A stretch of 64,000 nt of DNA from Lysobacteraceae bacterium (GTDB lineage: Bacteria > Bdellovibrionota > UBA1018 > JAGTJX01): positions 45,090 through 109,089 of the forward strand of contig JAGTJX010000001.1 of the NCBI GenBank assembly GCA_023657465.1. Reading direction: 5' to 3'. The translations under genes were made by a program, and so were the position numbers. Position 1 is the first letter of the stretch. Each line of letters opens with the position of its first letter. This document shows positions 47,309 to 56,920 of the stretch, in pieces. The notes below the pieces were generated by a model that did not search any database, was not told where the DNA came from, and was given only the letters and a program-made list of their open reading frames with translations.

Positions 47309-49579
47309 ATGGCCGCAGCCAGGACTAAAACATCACTTGACCCGAGAGAGTCCAAAAAACGTCAACGAGAACGCTGGGCGATTGCGGTCTTATCTCTCAT
47401 CTTCATAGGACTCACTGTCTTAGAATTCAGACTCACGAGCGTTTCAAGTCAACTCCCGTTTGTTAACTCCATCTTCTTCTTCGGACTACTGAATCTCAAC
47501 ATCATCATTCTCATTGCTCTGACCTGGTTAGTGTTCAGAAACATTGGAAAGCTCTTCTTAGAACGGAGAAGTAGGATCTTAGGAGCCAGGCTCAAATCTA
47601 AACTTGTTGTAGCGTTCATCACATTTGCGATTGTCCCTACCCTTGCACTTTTCATCATCTCAACGATGTACATCAACTCAAGCTTCGATAAGTGGTTCTC
47701 GCTCAAGGTTCAGAATACTCTACAAGCCTCTATAGAGATCACCAATACTTATTACAAGAATGCTGACGAGACGGGGCTTCACTTCGCGGCTCACATCGCA
47801 AAACTCATCGCTAAAAACGTTGAGAATAATCCAAAGTTCATACCTTTGGATCCTACGAACCCCCATATCAAGGAATTCCTAGAAGCTCAGCGCGAACTCT
47901 TGGCTCTTCATTCAGTGGAGTTTTATACAGAAGTGCTCGACGAGAGGATTCATACTTACCAGAAGCACGACGCCAATCAGGCGCTCTTCTATCCACGTCT
48001 CAGCCTCGATCTCCTCCAGAAAGGCTTCCGAGGAGAGAAGGAATCGATCGTCGAAAACGTAGGCAGCGGCGATTTAGTTCGATCAATCGTACTCGTAAAA
48101 TCTCTTGAAGATGGCCATGCTCTAGGAGTACTCGTTGTCAACACTTACGTACCAGTCAGTCTCGTGAGTAAGAAAGACGAGATCTCAAGTGTCTTCTTAG
48201 ATTACCAAGAAACAAACCCTCTGAAGTATCCGATCAAGACTACTTACCTCGTCATATTAGTCACAATCACTCTCGTCATCGTGTTCGTAGCAATCTGGAT
48301 GGGACTCTACCTTGCACGAGAGCTCACTGTTCCTGTCGAGCGCCTGGTCCATGGAGCACAAGCTGTCGGTGCCGGTAACCTCGATGTTCAAATCGAAGCA
48401 TCTGGAAAAGATGAAATCGCCGTTCTCATTCAATCATTCAACAAGATGATCAGAGATCTGAAAGACAGTCGCGTGGGACTAACCGAGCGAAGAATCCAGC
48501 TAGAGACTGTATTAGCAAACGTGGGTACTGGCGTGCTTGTGACGGATGCCAAAGGAATGATCACGACATTCAACCGCGCAGCCGCAGGACTTCTAGAAAG
48601 AGATTCAAAAGATCTCTTAGGCATTCATTATTCAAAAGTCCTCACAGGTGAGTCAGCACCACTCATAGAACTCATTTCAACTTGTCTTACAGAGTCTGAA
48701 AACAATGGAGAGAACGAAGTCACTCAATGGAATTATCAAGGCGGCAAAGAAGCAAAAACTCTTGCAGCAGTTGGCACTCCTCTTCATGATAACAACGCCA
48801 ACTGGGGTGTGGTCGTTGTCATCGATGACTTAACCATGCTCATGAAAGGTCAAAGAGAAATGGCCTGGAGAGAAGTAGCTAGAAGAATTGCTCACGAAAT
48901 TAAGAATCCACTCACTCCCATTAAACTTTCAGCTCAAAGACTTCAAAGAAGGTTAGTTAATCTTACAGGCAAGGATGGACAACTCCTTCAAGAGTGTACC
49001 GCTACGATCATCAAGCACACTGACGAATTAAAAGAAATGGTGAATGAATTCTCTAGTTTTGCACGCTTCCCTGAAGTGCATCTTGCACCTCATTCACTGA
49101 ATGAAGCTTTAACTGAAGTCGTACAACTCTACTCGGCTGCTCATCCAGGAGTAGAGTTCGCTTATAAACCTGAAACAAGAATCCCTGTTTTTCCGTTTGA
49201 CCGAGACCAGATTAAGCGAGTGATCATTAACCTCATCGATAATGCTGTGTCTGCAATCCAAAACTCAGGAATCCCTCACCATCGCGGAATTCTCAAAATC
49301 GAATCCCATTATAATGAAAAACTTCAAATCGCTGCCATCATGGTCGAGGATAATGGCCTGGGCATGACAGAAGAAGTGAGATCACGAGTATTTGAGCCTT
49401 ACTTCTCTACCAAACAAGAAGGCACAGGCCTTGGACTTGCAATAGCTAAGAGGATTGTGAATGATCATAATGGATTTATTCGTGTACAATCTTCTGAAGG
49501 CAAAGGAACTGTGTTTATTATTGAATTACCAACTGCAGAAAAAAACCAAAGTGAGAGCTCATGGCTAAGAATGTCCTAA
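47309..49579 (+). CDS. NtrY-like sensor histidine kinase (TM, HAMP, PAS, HisKA, HATPase)
   Basis: NtrY-type N-terminal TM region, HAMP 'RELTVPVERLVHGAQAVGAGNLDVQI', 'EVARRIAHEIKNPLTPIKLSAQRL', 'GTGLGLAIAKRIV'. Confidence 0.94.
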   Translation: MAAARTKTSLDPRESKKRQRERWAIAVLSLIFIGLTVLEFRLTSVSSQLPFVNSIFFFGLLNLNIIILIALTWLVFRNIGKLFLERRSRILGARLKSKLVVAFITFAIVPTLALFIISTMYINSSFDKWFSLKVQNTLQASIEITNTYYKNADETGLHFAAHIAKLIAKNVENNPKFIPLDPTNPHIKEFLEAQRELLALHSVEFYTEVLDERIHTYQKHDANQALFYPRLSLDLLQKGFRGEKESIVENVGSGDLVRSIVLVKSLEDGHALGVLVVNTYVPVSLVSKKDEISSVFLDYQETNPLKYPIKTTYLVILVTITLVIVFVAIWMGLYLARELTVPVERLVHGAQAVGAGNLDVQIEASGKDEIAVLIQSFNKMIRDLKDSRVGLTERRIQLETVLANVGTGVLVTDAKGMITTFNRAAAGLLERDSKDLLGIHYSKVLTGESAPLIELISTCLTESENNGENEVTQWNYQGGKEAKTLAAVGTPLHDNNANWGVVVVIDDLTMLMKGQREMAWREVARRIAHEIKNPLTPIKLSAQRLQRRLVNLTGKDGQLLQECTATIIKHTDELKEMVNEFSSFARFPEVHLAPHSLNEALTEVVQLYSAAHPGVEFAYKPETRIPVFPFDRDQIKRVIINLIDNAVSAIQNSGIPHHRGILKIESHYNEKLQIAAIMVEDNGLGMTEEVRSRVFEPYFSTKQEGTGLGLAIAKRIVNDHNGFIRVQSSEGKGTVFIIELPTAEKNQSESSWLRMS

Positions 49580-50943
49580 TCGTCGACGACGAATCATCGA
49601 TCAGACAGACACTCACTGCCGCACTTCAAGACGAAGGCTACCAAGTACAATCTGCACAGAACGGCGCTGAAGCACTCGCAATCACTGAGAAGTCAGGTCC
49701 TGATTTAGTACTCCTCGATATCTGGATGCCAGGAGTAGATGGTATTGAAGTTTTAAAACGCATCAAGGAATTGAGAACAGACACAGTTGTCATCATGATG
49801 TCTGGACATGGAACGATTGAGACTGCTGTGCGCGCGACTAAGCTCGGAGCGTTTGATTTTATTGAGAAGCCACTCAGTCTCGAACGACTCTTGGTACTAC
49901 TTCAAAATGCGAGGAGCACTCAAGATCTTGCGCGCGAGAACACAGCACTTCGTAGGCAACTTCAGAAAGAGCGAACACTCATAGGTGACAGCTCAGTCAT
50001 GCAGCAGGCTCGCGATATCATTAAACGAGTAGCCCCTACCACTGGTTCTGTTCTCATCACAGGAGAAAACGGCACAGGTAAGGAACTCATCGCTCATGCC
50101 ATTCATACTCACTCGCCGAGATTCAATAAGCCATTCATTGAAGTGAATTGCGCTGCGATCCCAGAGGAACTCATTGAGAGCGAACTCTTCGGACATGAGA
50201 AGGGCTCATTCACAGGAGCCACTGGACAGAAAAAAGGAAAATTCGATTTAGCGAATGGAGGTACTCTCTTCTTAGACGAAATCGGAGACATGTCATTCAA
50301 AACGCAAGCCAAGATTCTTCGTATCCTTCAAGAGCAGAAGTTCGAACGCGTGGGTGGGAATCAAACGATTCAAACCGATGTGAGAGTGCTTGCAGCTACA
50401 AACAAAGATCTGAAACAAGCGATCAAAAACGGATCATTCCGTGAAGATCTCTATCACCGCTTGAACGTCATCCCGTTTTACTTACAACCATTAAGAGATC
50501 GTAAGGGCGACACTGAACAACTGGCTCTTCACTTCTTAAAAGAATTTTCCAACACTCACGGTAAGCCAGTAAGACCACTCACCAAGGAAGCACTCGCTGC
50601 ACTCAATTCCTATTCCTGGCCAGGCAATGTGAGAGAACTCAGAAACATGATTGAACGAATCGTGATTTTGACTCCTGAAGCGGATTTCAATAATTCAGTA
50701 CTCGCATCAGAAGTTCTTCAGTTCCTCACTGATCAGTTCATGACTGAGTCTTCAGAGGCGACCACTCCTCCAGGATTCTCGACTGATCTGAAAACATTGA
50801 GAGACGCTCGTGATGCGTTTGAAAAAGTATTTATTCAGAAGTCTCTTGAAGAGAACTCATGGAATGTTTCCAAGACTGCACAAACTCTTGGTATTGAGCG
50901 TTCTCACTTACACAAGAAGATCAAAGCTTACGGACTAGAGTAA
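49561..50943 (+). CDS. NtrX/NtrC-like sigma-54 response regulator
   Basis: Receiver 'VLIVDDESSIR', 'GENGTGKEL', 'GSFTGATGQKKG', 'NSYSWPGNVRELRN', Fis-type HTH. Confidence 0.95.
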   Translation: MAKNVLIVDDESSIRQTLTAALQDEGYQVQSAQNGAEALAITEKSGPDLVLLDIWMPGVDGIEVLKRIKELRTDTVVIMMSGHGTIETAVRATKLGAFDFIEKPLSLERLLVLLQNARSTQDLARENTALRRQLQKERTLIGDSSVMQQARDIIKRVAPTTGSVLITGENGTGKELIAHAIHTHSPRFNKPFIEVNCAAIPEELIESELFGHEKGSFTGATGQKKGKFDLANGGTLFLDEIGDMSFKTQAKILRILQEQKFERVGGNQTIQTDVRVLAATNKDLKQAIKNGSFREDLYHRLNVIPFYLQPLRDRKGDTEQLALHFLKEFSNTHGKPVRPLTKEALAALNSYSWPGNVRELRNMIERIVILTPEADFNNSVLASEVLQFLTDQFMTESSEATTPPGFSTDLKTLRDARDAFEKVFIQKSLEENSWNVSKTAQTLGIERSHLHKKIKAYGLE

Positions 50944-52197
50944 ACGAGGAATCACTTCGATAGGATTCGTTTCTTCGATCTCAACTTGGGTCGGAGCGCT
51001 GTCCAAATCCTTAAACTTACGAGCAGTGACAAGCACTCGAGACTCGATCGTAGCTAGAGTCTTGTTGTAGCTCTCGACTGCGCCTGTGAGCCCCTTACCT
51101 AATCGAGTCAGGTGATCTGTCATATCAGCAAGACGCTTATAGAGCTCCTTACCTAGATCGCTAATTGCCTGAGCGTTCTGAGCCAGAGACTCTTGTCTCC
51201 AGCCGTAAGATACCGCACGAAGGAGAGCGATCAGTGTTGTAGGTGTCGAAAGAATCACTCGTTGATCCACACCAACTTCAATCAGTGCTGGATCTTGTTC
51301 TAGAGCTGCGCTGAAGAATGTTTCGCCAGGGAGGAAGAGTAAGACGAACTCTGGAGTGGGATTGAATTGATCCCAATAAGACTTACGACTGAGAGCTGTC
51401 ATGTGAGCACGGATATGCATCGCGTGTTCTTTCATTTTGAGAACTCTTGTAGCGTCATCTTGAGCTTCGATTGCTTCGAGATAACCCATGAGAGGTGCCT
51501 TTGCATCGACGATGATGTTTTTACCGCCAGGCAGTTTTACGATGAGATCAGGTCTGATTTTTCCATCGGATGTATTGGCGGATTCTTGCTCGAAGAAGTC
51601 ACAATGATCGAGCATACCCGCCATCTCAACTACTCGCTTCAACTGAATCTCGCCCCAGCGTCCGCGTACGATCGGAGATCTCAGTGCCTTAACTAAGTTT
51701 CCTGTTTCAGCACGGAGGCCTGCTTGAGAATCCATGAGGCTTTTTACTTGTTGAGTCAGTGATTCGTAAGCACCTACACGCGTTTTCTCAAGTTCACCAA
51801 TTTTCAAATCTACTTTTTCAAGCGATTCACGAACAGGTTTAATCACGTTTTCGATTTGAGTTTGCTTCTGATCGAGTTCTTTTTTTGCTGACTCTTGAAG
51901 TTTAGAGAAAGTGGATTGAGCGAGATCCATGAACATCTGATTGTTGTTCTGAAGTGCTTGCTTAGAAACAGAGTCAAATGAATCTTTCCAACGTTTCTCA
52001 GCATCACTGAATGCTTCTAATTTAGTGCGAAGCTCAGTTTCTTTGGTGCGAAACTCCATCAGGCTATTCTGAAGAGTAACGATGGTAGAATCTTTTTGTT
52101 TCTCAAGTGATCTGTAGAAAAAATAAGAGCCCGCTCCACCCAAAATAATTCCTAACAACACTCCAATGACGAGTAACAACATAGTTGACAGCAACAT
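50935..52197 (-). CDS. rmuC: DNA recombination protein RmuC
   Basis: N-terminal TM plus coiled coil; 'SPIVRGRWGEIQLKRVVEMAGMLDHCDFFEQ', 'RPDLIVKLPGGKNIIVDAKAPL', 'LSTPTTLIALLRAVSYGWRQE'. Confidence 0.96.
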   Translation of the reverse strand: MLLSTMLLLVIGVLLGIILGGAGSYFFYRSLEKQKDSTIVTLQNSLMEFRTKETELRTKLEAFSDAEKRWKDSFDSVSKQALQNNNQMFMDLAQSTFSKLQESAKKELDQKQTQIENVIKPVRESLEKVDLKIGELEKTRVGAYESLTQQVKSLMDSQAGLRAETGNLVKALRSPIVRGRWGEIQLKRVVEMAGMLDHCDFFEQESANTSDGKIRPDLIVKLPGGKNIIVDAKAPLMGYLEAIEAQDDATRVLKMKEHAMHIRAHMTALSRKSYWDQFNPTPEFVLLFLPGETFFSAALEQDPALIEVGVDQRVILSTPTTLIALLRAVSYGWRQESLAQNAQAISDLGKELYKRLADMTDHLTRLGKGLTGAVESYNKTLATIESRVLVTARKFKDLDSAPTQVEIEETNPIEVIPRLL

Positions 52198-52223
52198 ATC
52201 GATAAAAGACTATCGTTGCAATC

Positions 52224-52736
52224 ATGAATAAAATCTTATGGGTGCTAGTTCTGCTTTGCGTTAGTCACATCGCTCAAGCTTCGCCTAACAGGGATTTCTC
52301 ATTTAAATACGGAGTGATCTCGGACAATGGCCCTATCTTCGCATTTGCCCCAACTAAATTTTTCGCAGTCGCAGCAAGAGATGACCTCTGGGTTTTTACC
52401 CAGCAATTGGAGTTGGGTTTCATCTCTGATCCCAGCACACCTGGAATGGCTAGCCCCGCATTCGTTTCGCATGCGATAGGATTCGAAACTAAGACTGAAA
52501 CTTTTTTTGGCTACTACTTACTTGGACCCGCACTCATCAGCGGAACAGACAGCAAACTCTCGTCAATCCTTCAATTCACACATGATCTTGGAGCAGGATT
52601 CAAAGACAAGCGCGGAATTGCGGTCGACATCTCATACAGACATTTTAGCAATGCAGGATTATGGCCACCCAACAACGGTAGAAACTTCATCGTATTAAGA
52701 CTGAGTATGCCTTGGAGTACGCTTTTCGGGACTTAA
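52224..52736 (+). CDS. PagL-like lipid A 3-O-deacylase / acyloxyacyl hydrolase family
   Basis: Signal peptide and C-terminal 'VDISYRHFSNAGLWPPNNGRNFIVLRLSMPW' (PagL His-Ser and NxGxN motif). Confidence 0.82.
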   Translation: MNKILWVLVLLCVSHIAQASPNRDFSFKYGVISDNGPIFAFAPTKFFAVAARDDLWVFTQQLELGFISDPSTPGMASPAFVSHAIGFETKTETFFGYYLLGPALISGTDSKLSSILQFTHDLGAGFKDKRGIAVDISYRHFSNAGLWPPNNGRNFIVLRLSMPWSTLFGT

Positions 52737-53329
52737 AGCTTCTTTAGCATCTTGCCTGAAGTATCCATCTCATAGATCACGGGTACTCCAGTTTCAAGAT
52801 TGAGCTCGAGCACTTCTTCCTTTGATAATCCTTCAAGCCTCATTACGATAGAACGATTAGAATTCCCGTGAGCAACAACGAGCACGTTTTTGCCCTGTCG
52901 TATATCACCTAAAATACATCTCTCAAGAAACGGAACGGTACGTGCAGCTGTGTCCTTGAGCGCTTCACCATTGGGTGGAGGTACATCAAAACTCCTGCGC
53001 CAAATTTTGACTTGCTCATCTCCGTATTGCTTACGAAGATCATCCTTGTTGAGTCCTGAGAGATCCCCATAGTGCCGCTCATTGAGTGCTTGATCTTTGA
53101 TGACTGGAATCTTCCATCTGTTAGTTTCTAGAATAATTTGTAACGTGTTCTGAGCTCTAGTGAGTGCACTCGTATAGGCAACATCAATCGTGTAGGATTT
53201 AATTTTTTCTGCTGCTGCACGTGCTTCATCTGTACCTTGCTTCGTGAGAGGTACATCAACCCAACCTGTAAAACGATTTTCTAAATTCCAGAGGCTCTGG
53301 CCATGTCTGATGAGAATGAGTTTTGGCAT
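52733..53329 (-). CDS. gpmA: 2,3-bisphosphoglycerate-dependent phosphoglycerate mutase
   Basis: 'LILIRHGQSLWNLENRFTGWVDVPLT', 'ALNERHYGDLSGLNK', 'VLVVAHGNSNRSIVM'. Confidence 0.95.
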   Translation of the reverse strand: MPKLILIRHGQSLWNLENRFTGWVDVPLTKQGTDEARAAAEKIKSYTIDVAYTSALTRAQNTLQIILETNRWKIPVIKDQALNERHYGDLSGLNKDDLRKQYGDEQVKIWRRSFDVPPPNGEALKDTAARTVPFLERCILGDIRQGKNVLVVAHGNSNRSIVMRLEGLSKEEVLELNLETGVPVIYEMDTSGKMLKKL

Positions 53330-53344
53330 CTGTCAAAACTACAC

Positions 53345-54871
53345 TTAATTAGGGGAAAGTTCAATCGAAGGGAGAATCACTGGATTCTCTGGCTCTACTT
53401 TTTCAACTCTCTTGATGCCTGACTTATCCATCACAACTCGTGCGCGGAAGAAATACTGCTCCAGCGTACGTTTGCCTGCATCTAGCACTCTGTGTCTGAT
53501 TACGACATTGACGTGGTAAACTTTAGGGAGCGCAACTGCTACGGTCTTAAGGCTACGATTAAAAAACCGATCCACACGCACAGAGTCACTGAGTTTCGAG
53601 ATGAAAGGTTGCAAATCATAATGAAGTACATCCATCAGAGAATGTGTGTTTTTATAAAGATTACGTAATGCCTCAGTTTTGATTTTCATCCTGCGGCCGT
53701 AATGCACGATTTCTTCTGTGTTACCGAATCTGAGTAAATCATCTTCATGTGCGTTTCTAAGCTCAGCCACATCTTGGTCTATAGTTTTGATCGACCTATA
53801 CTGGAAGTTTTCTTGGCAGCGGCCGATCTTCATTCCGTTAGGATTAACAATACTGAAACTATAGTCCGCAACCCAAGACTTAAACTTCTTGATGAACACA
53901 TCTCTTAAGTAATCCTTTGCTCGGTCTTGGAACACATACATGAGCACCACTACGCCAATCATGAGTGAGAGGGAGTTTGAGAACTGCTGAGCCACCCAGT
54001 GCATCGAACTATTAGCACTTGTTGGGTTGAGAATAGCGTTCAAGCAAGCAGCGATTGCCGCACCCAGTGCTGCGGACATATGAGTCGCAGCCTTGTCCTT
54101 ACGAACTCTGTCGACTTCGAGATAGAGTACTTCGAATACGTATTTTTTTAATCTACCCATGCGATAGAGATACATCTCTCTATGGCCTTCTTTAGGAACT
54201 TCGTTATCGCCTTCAGTCAAGACTTGGAGATACCCCATCTTCTCTCTACGCGCGAACTCATCAGGGAGTACAGTCTCCACTCCGCTTCCACGAGACACAA
54301 GTTGAGCTACAGTTTCTTCTAAGCGATTCGAAATAAATTCATCAATATAGAGCAGCCCCTTACGCACGTCTTCACCCAGAGGTTCTCCAGGAAGTGAAAC
54401 ACACTCGTCCATCACTCTACGAAAAGTGCGAACCATATTCACGACGTGCATAAAACGAAGTTCAGACTTCTGAAGGTTTTGTCCTGCGACGACTTTCTTG
54501 AGCTGATCATTAACGTAGGTTCCAAAGAGTCTCACTTCTGTGACCACATCTTGAGCGTGAGTGATCACGTGCTTGTCTAGTGACTCAGTCCAGAATGTAG
54601 GCATGATGAGATCAATGAGGGCTTGCTCACGCTCCTCAGCTTCTAGAAACTTGGGTGTCTTCAAACGAATGAAGTGGGTCAGGGACCTGAAGAACTCATC
54701 CTTAGGATAAGACTCTTTATCGAGTCCGAAGCTATTAGGAATGAAGACAAACATGTCTTGTTGGAAATGAGCTGCTTGCTTATTCTTGAGGATATTCGGG
54801 ACTTTGAACTGAGTCCTGATTTCGATCTGAGATTGATCGTGGAAAATAATGTCTACTGGGGAAGATTTCAT
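53345..54871 (-). CDS. hypothetical protein with two central TM helices
   Basis: 508-aa ORF with hydrophobic stretches near 'AALGAAIAACLNAIL' and 'LSLMIGVVVLMYVF'. Confidence 0.75.
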   Translation of the reverse strand: MKSSPVDIIFHDQSQIEIRTQFKVPNILKNKQAAHFQQDMFVFIPNSFGLDKESYPKDEFFRSLTHFIRLKTPKFLEAEEREQALIDLIMPTFWTESLDKHVITHAQDVVTEVRLFGTYVNDQLKKVVAGQNLQKSELRFMHVVNMVRTFRRVMDECVSLPGEPLGEDVRKGLLYIDEFISNRLEETVAQLVSRGSGVETVLPDEFARREKMGYLQVLTEGDNEVPKEGHREMYLYRMGRLKKYVFEVLYLEVDRVRKDKAATHMSAALGAAIAACLNAILNPTSANSSMHWVAQQFSNSLSLMIGVVVLMYVFQDRAKDYLRDVFIKKFKSWVADYSFSIVNPNGMKIGRCQENFQYRSIKTIDQDVAELRNAHEDDLLRFGNTEEIVHYGRRMKIKTEALRNLYKNTHSLMDVLHYDLQPFISKLSDSVRVDRFFNRSLKTVAVALPKVYHVNVVIRHRVLDAGKRTLEQYFFRARVVMDKSGIKRVEKVEPENPVILPSIELSPN

Positions 54872-55021
54872 ATCAGGACTGCACTGCAGCCAAACAATAA
54901 TCTAACTTCTTTAAAATCAAACTTCACTAAAGAAACTTACACCCATATAACTCATTGCATCAATCTTTATTTAGTTCTTGTTTAAATTGACCATAGAGCA
55001 CATCTCGTATATCTGTAACCC

Positions 55022-56920
55022 ATGTTTAAGAGTTCGAATTTATTAGCTTTTTTGCTATTGAACGCCAGCCTTGTTTTTACCCATGGCTGTTCCATGGAAC
55101 GGGCTGACCCCGGAGTGATGAGCATTAAGTTTCAAAACCAACTCCGATCTGACTGCTCAAAACTCGATCTCTCAAAGAAGGACATCTCAGCCACTCAAAT
55201 CAAGGCGCTCAGTCGATGCCTAAATTCACATGGAGATCTAGGATCAATTGATGAATCTCTACAAAACGCAGCAGACTCTACCCTCGCACCACTTGCAGAA
55301 TGGATGAACAAGGAGCTTCTTCAGAAGCCTCAACGACTAAGAGAACTCGAAGTTGTTTTTGATGAACTCGTGAAGAGACAAATCATTGATCAAGAACTAA
55401 ATGCAATGGGTTCTCTATTAAGGGAGCAACCCGTTACTGACCTCTTTATAAAATATCTTGGTCCTACGCATAAACTAGACTTCATCAATGCGAAGAATAT
55501 TCAATTCTTCTCAAAAGTTGCAGCGCAACTCTTCTCTTCTGATGATTTCGCGCAGTTGCAAGCTCCACTAGCTAGAATTACAAGAAGACAAGAATTCGAT
55601 CTCTTATTTAGCCATCAAAGTCTGTGGGGAGCGCTCTTTAGTTCAGTGTACGAAGCTTCATCCATCAGTGAGCAATCGCCATTCTCAGAACTTCTTATAT
55701 CAGCTGAGATCATCTCACCACTCCTGCTTGATTTAAAAAACGAACCAAAACTCCGAAATCACATCGCTGTGATTTCGGAGCTCATTACAAATGGAAAACT
55801 AAAAACTATATTGCACACTATTCTCAAAGCCTTTCACACACAGGCTGATGCGAAGATCACTCTCTTACCCACCGCAAAACTAGAAAAATTAATTTTGGGC
55901 AGTACAATCGAGACGAATGTATATTTTGATTCTAAAATAGTTTTAGAATTGAAAAATAAATTAAAACAAATTTTCAAAGTCATCAAAAAGAACCCTAGCT
56001 CTACTTTCGCGATTCTGAACTGGATCTCACACTTCCAGGGTATTGAATCTCCTCTTTCAGAATGGCTCGTCAAAAGCTCGACCTCGAAGAAGAACTATGA
56101 ATTCGGTGATCTATCGACGTTAGGAAGAATTGAAAAATTGGTTGTAAGCGCTGATATTGATACACTTTTGTTCCCCAACCCAGCGATTAAGTTCATGGAT
56201 GATGTTTCACAGTCCTGGGGTGAAGTGCAGGAAGACAGATGGCCTGAATCGATCAAACTCAAATTCAAGATTAAGCGTCCACCTACTCTAGAAGAAACCT
56301 ACTTGGATATTTCAAAGCAAATCGATAGTTACAATAATACTCTTAACTCTGGACTTCTAAAAATGATCATTCCTCATTCCATTAAAGAAAAAATAATAAC
56401 AGGAAATATTCTTATTCCTGTAATCGAGGAGAATATCAGTACGATAGGAATGTCGACTTTCAGAGATCTGTTCTTACAGCTACGCGACTCTAAAACTTCA
56501 AGTAAAGATCCTCTGAGAATCGCAACTCATCTTTGTCACTCAGGTTTTCTTACTGGAATCTCTGGAGCAACTGAGAAACTCAATGGAGATACTTATTATT
56601 TAGAAAATATGTTGAAAGCACTATCTCTTCTCGCGAAAGAAGAAAAAACTAATAAACTAGTGGATTGGATAGTGAAAGAAAAAGACCAAACTCGGTTTTT
56701 TCATACATTTGATTGGATCTCTGGAAATATTGAAAAGTCCGTTCGACTGGGCTCTAATATTTCAAAGGTTCTTTATCTTGTCGGACTAAGCGAATCACAG
56801 ACAGTGGTTTCAGCTCTTTCGGAAATTTTCAGCAAGATTCCTGAGCTCAGCGACGAGGAACTAGATGTAGCCCTAGAGCTACTGAGCCATCCGTTATTAT
56901 ATTCCGTTACTGCAATCTAA
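55022..56920 (+). CDS. hypothetical lipoprotein
   Basis: 632-aa ORF, N-terminal signal with lipobox-like 'FTHGC'. Confidence 0.75.
   Translation: MFKSSNLLAFLLLNASLVFTHGCSMERADPGVMSIKFQNQLRSDCSKLDLSKKDISATQIKALSRCLNSHGDLGSIDESLQNAADSTLAPLAEWMNKELLQKPQRLRELEVVFDELVKRQIIDQELNAMGSLLREQPVTDLFIKYLGPTHKLDFINAKNIQFFSKVAAQLFSSDDFAQLQAPLARITRRQEFDLLFSHQSLWGALFSSVYEASSISEQSPFSELLISAEIISPLLLDLKNEPKLRNHIAVISELITNGKLKTILHTILKAFHTQADAKITLLPTAKLEKLILGSTIETNVYFDSKIVLELKNKLKQIFKVIKKNPSSTFAILNWISHFQGIESPLSEWLVKSSTSKKNYEFGDLSTLGRIEKLVVSADIDTLLFPNPAIKFMDDVSQSWGEVQEDRWPESIKLKFKIKRPPTLEETYLDISKQIDSYNNTLNSGLLKMIIPHSIKEKIITGNILIPVIEENISTIGMSTFRDLFLQLRDSKTSSKDPLRIATHLCHSGFLTGISGATEKLNGDTYYLENMLKALSLLAKEEKTNKLVDWIVKEKDQTRFFHTFDWISGNIEKSVRLGSNISKVLYLVGLSESQTVVSALSEIFSKIPELSDEELDVALELLSHPLLYSVTAI
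55751..55780 (+). other. perfect 13-bp intragenic hairpin, 4-nt loop
   Basis: ctccgaaatcaca-tcgc-tgtgatttcggag inside the 55022-56920 CDS. Confidence 0.85.
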
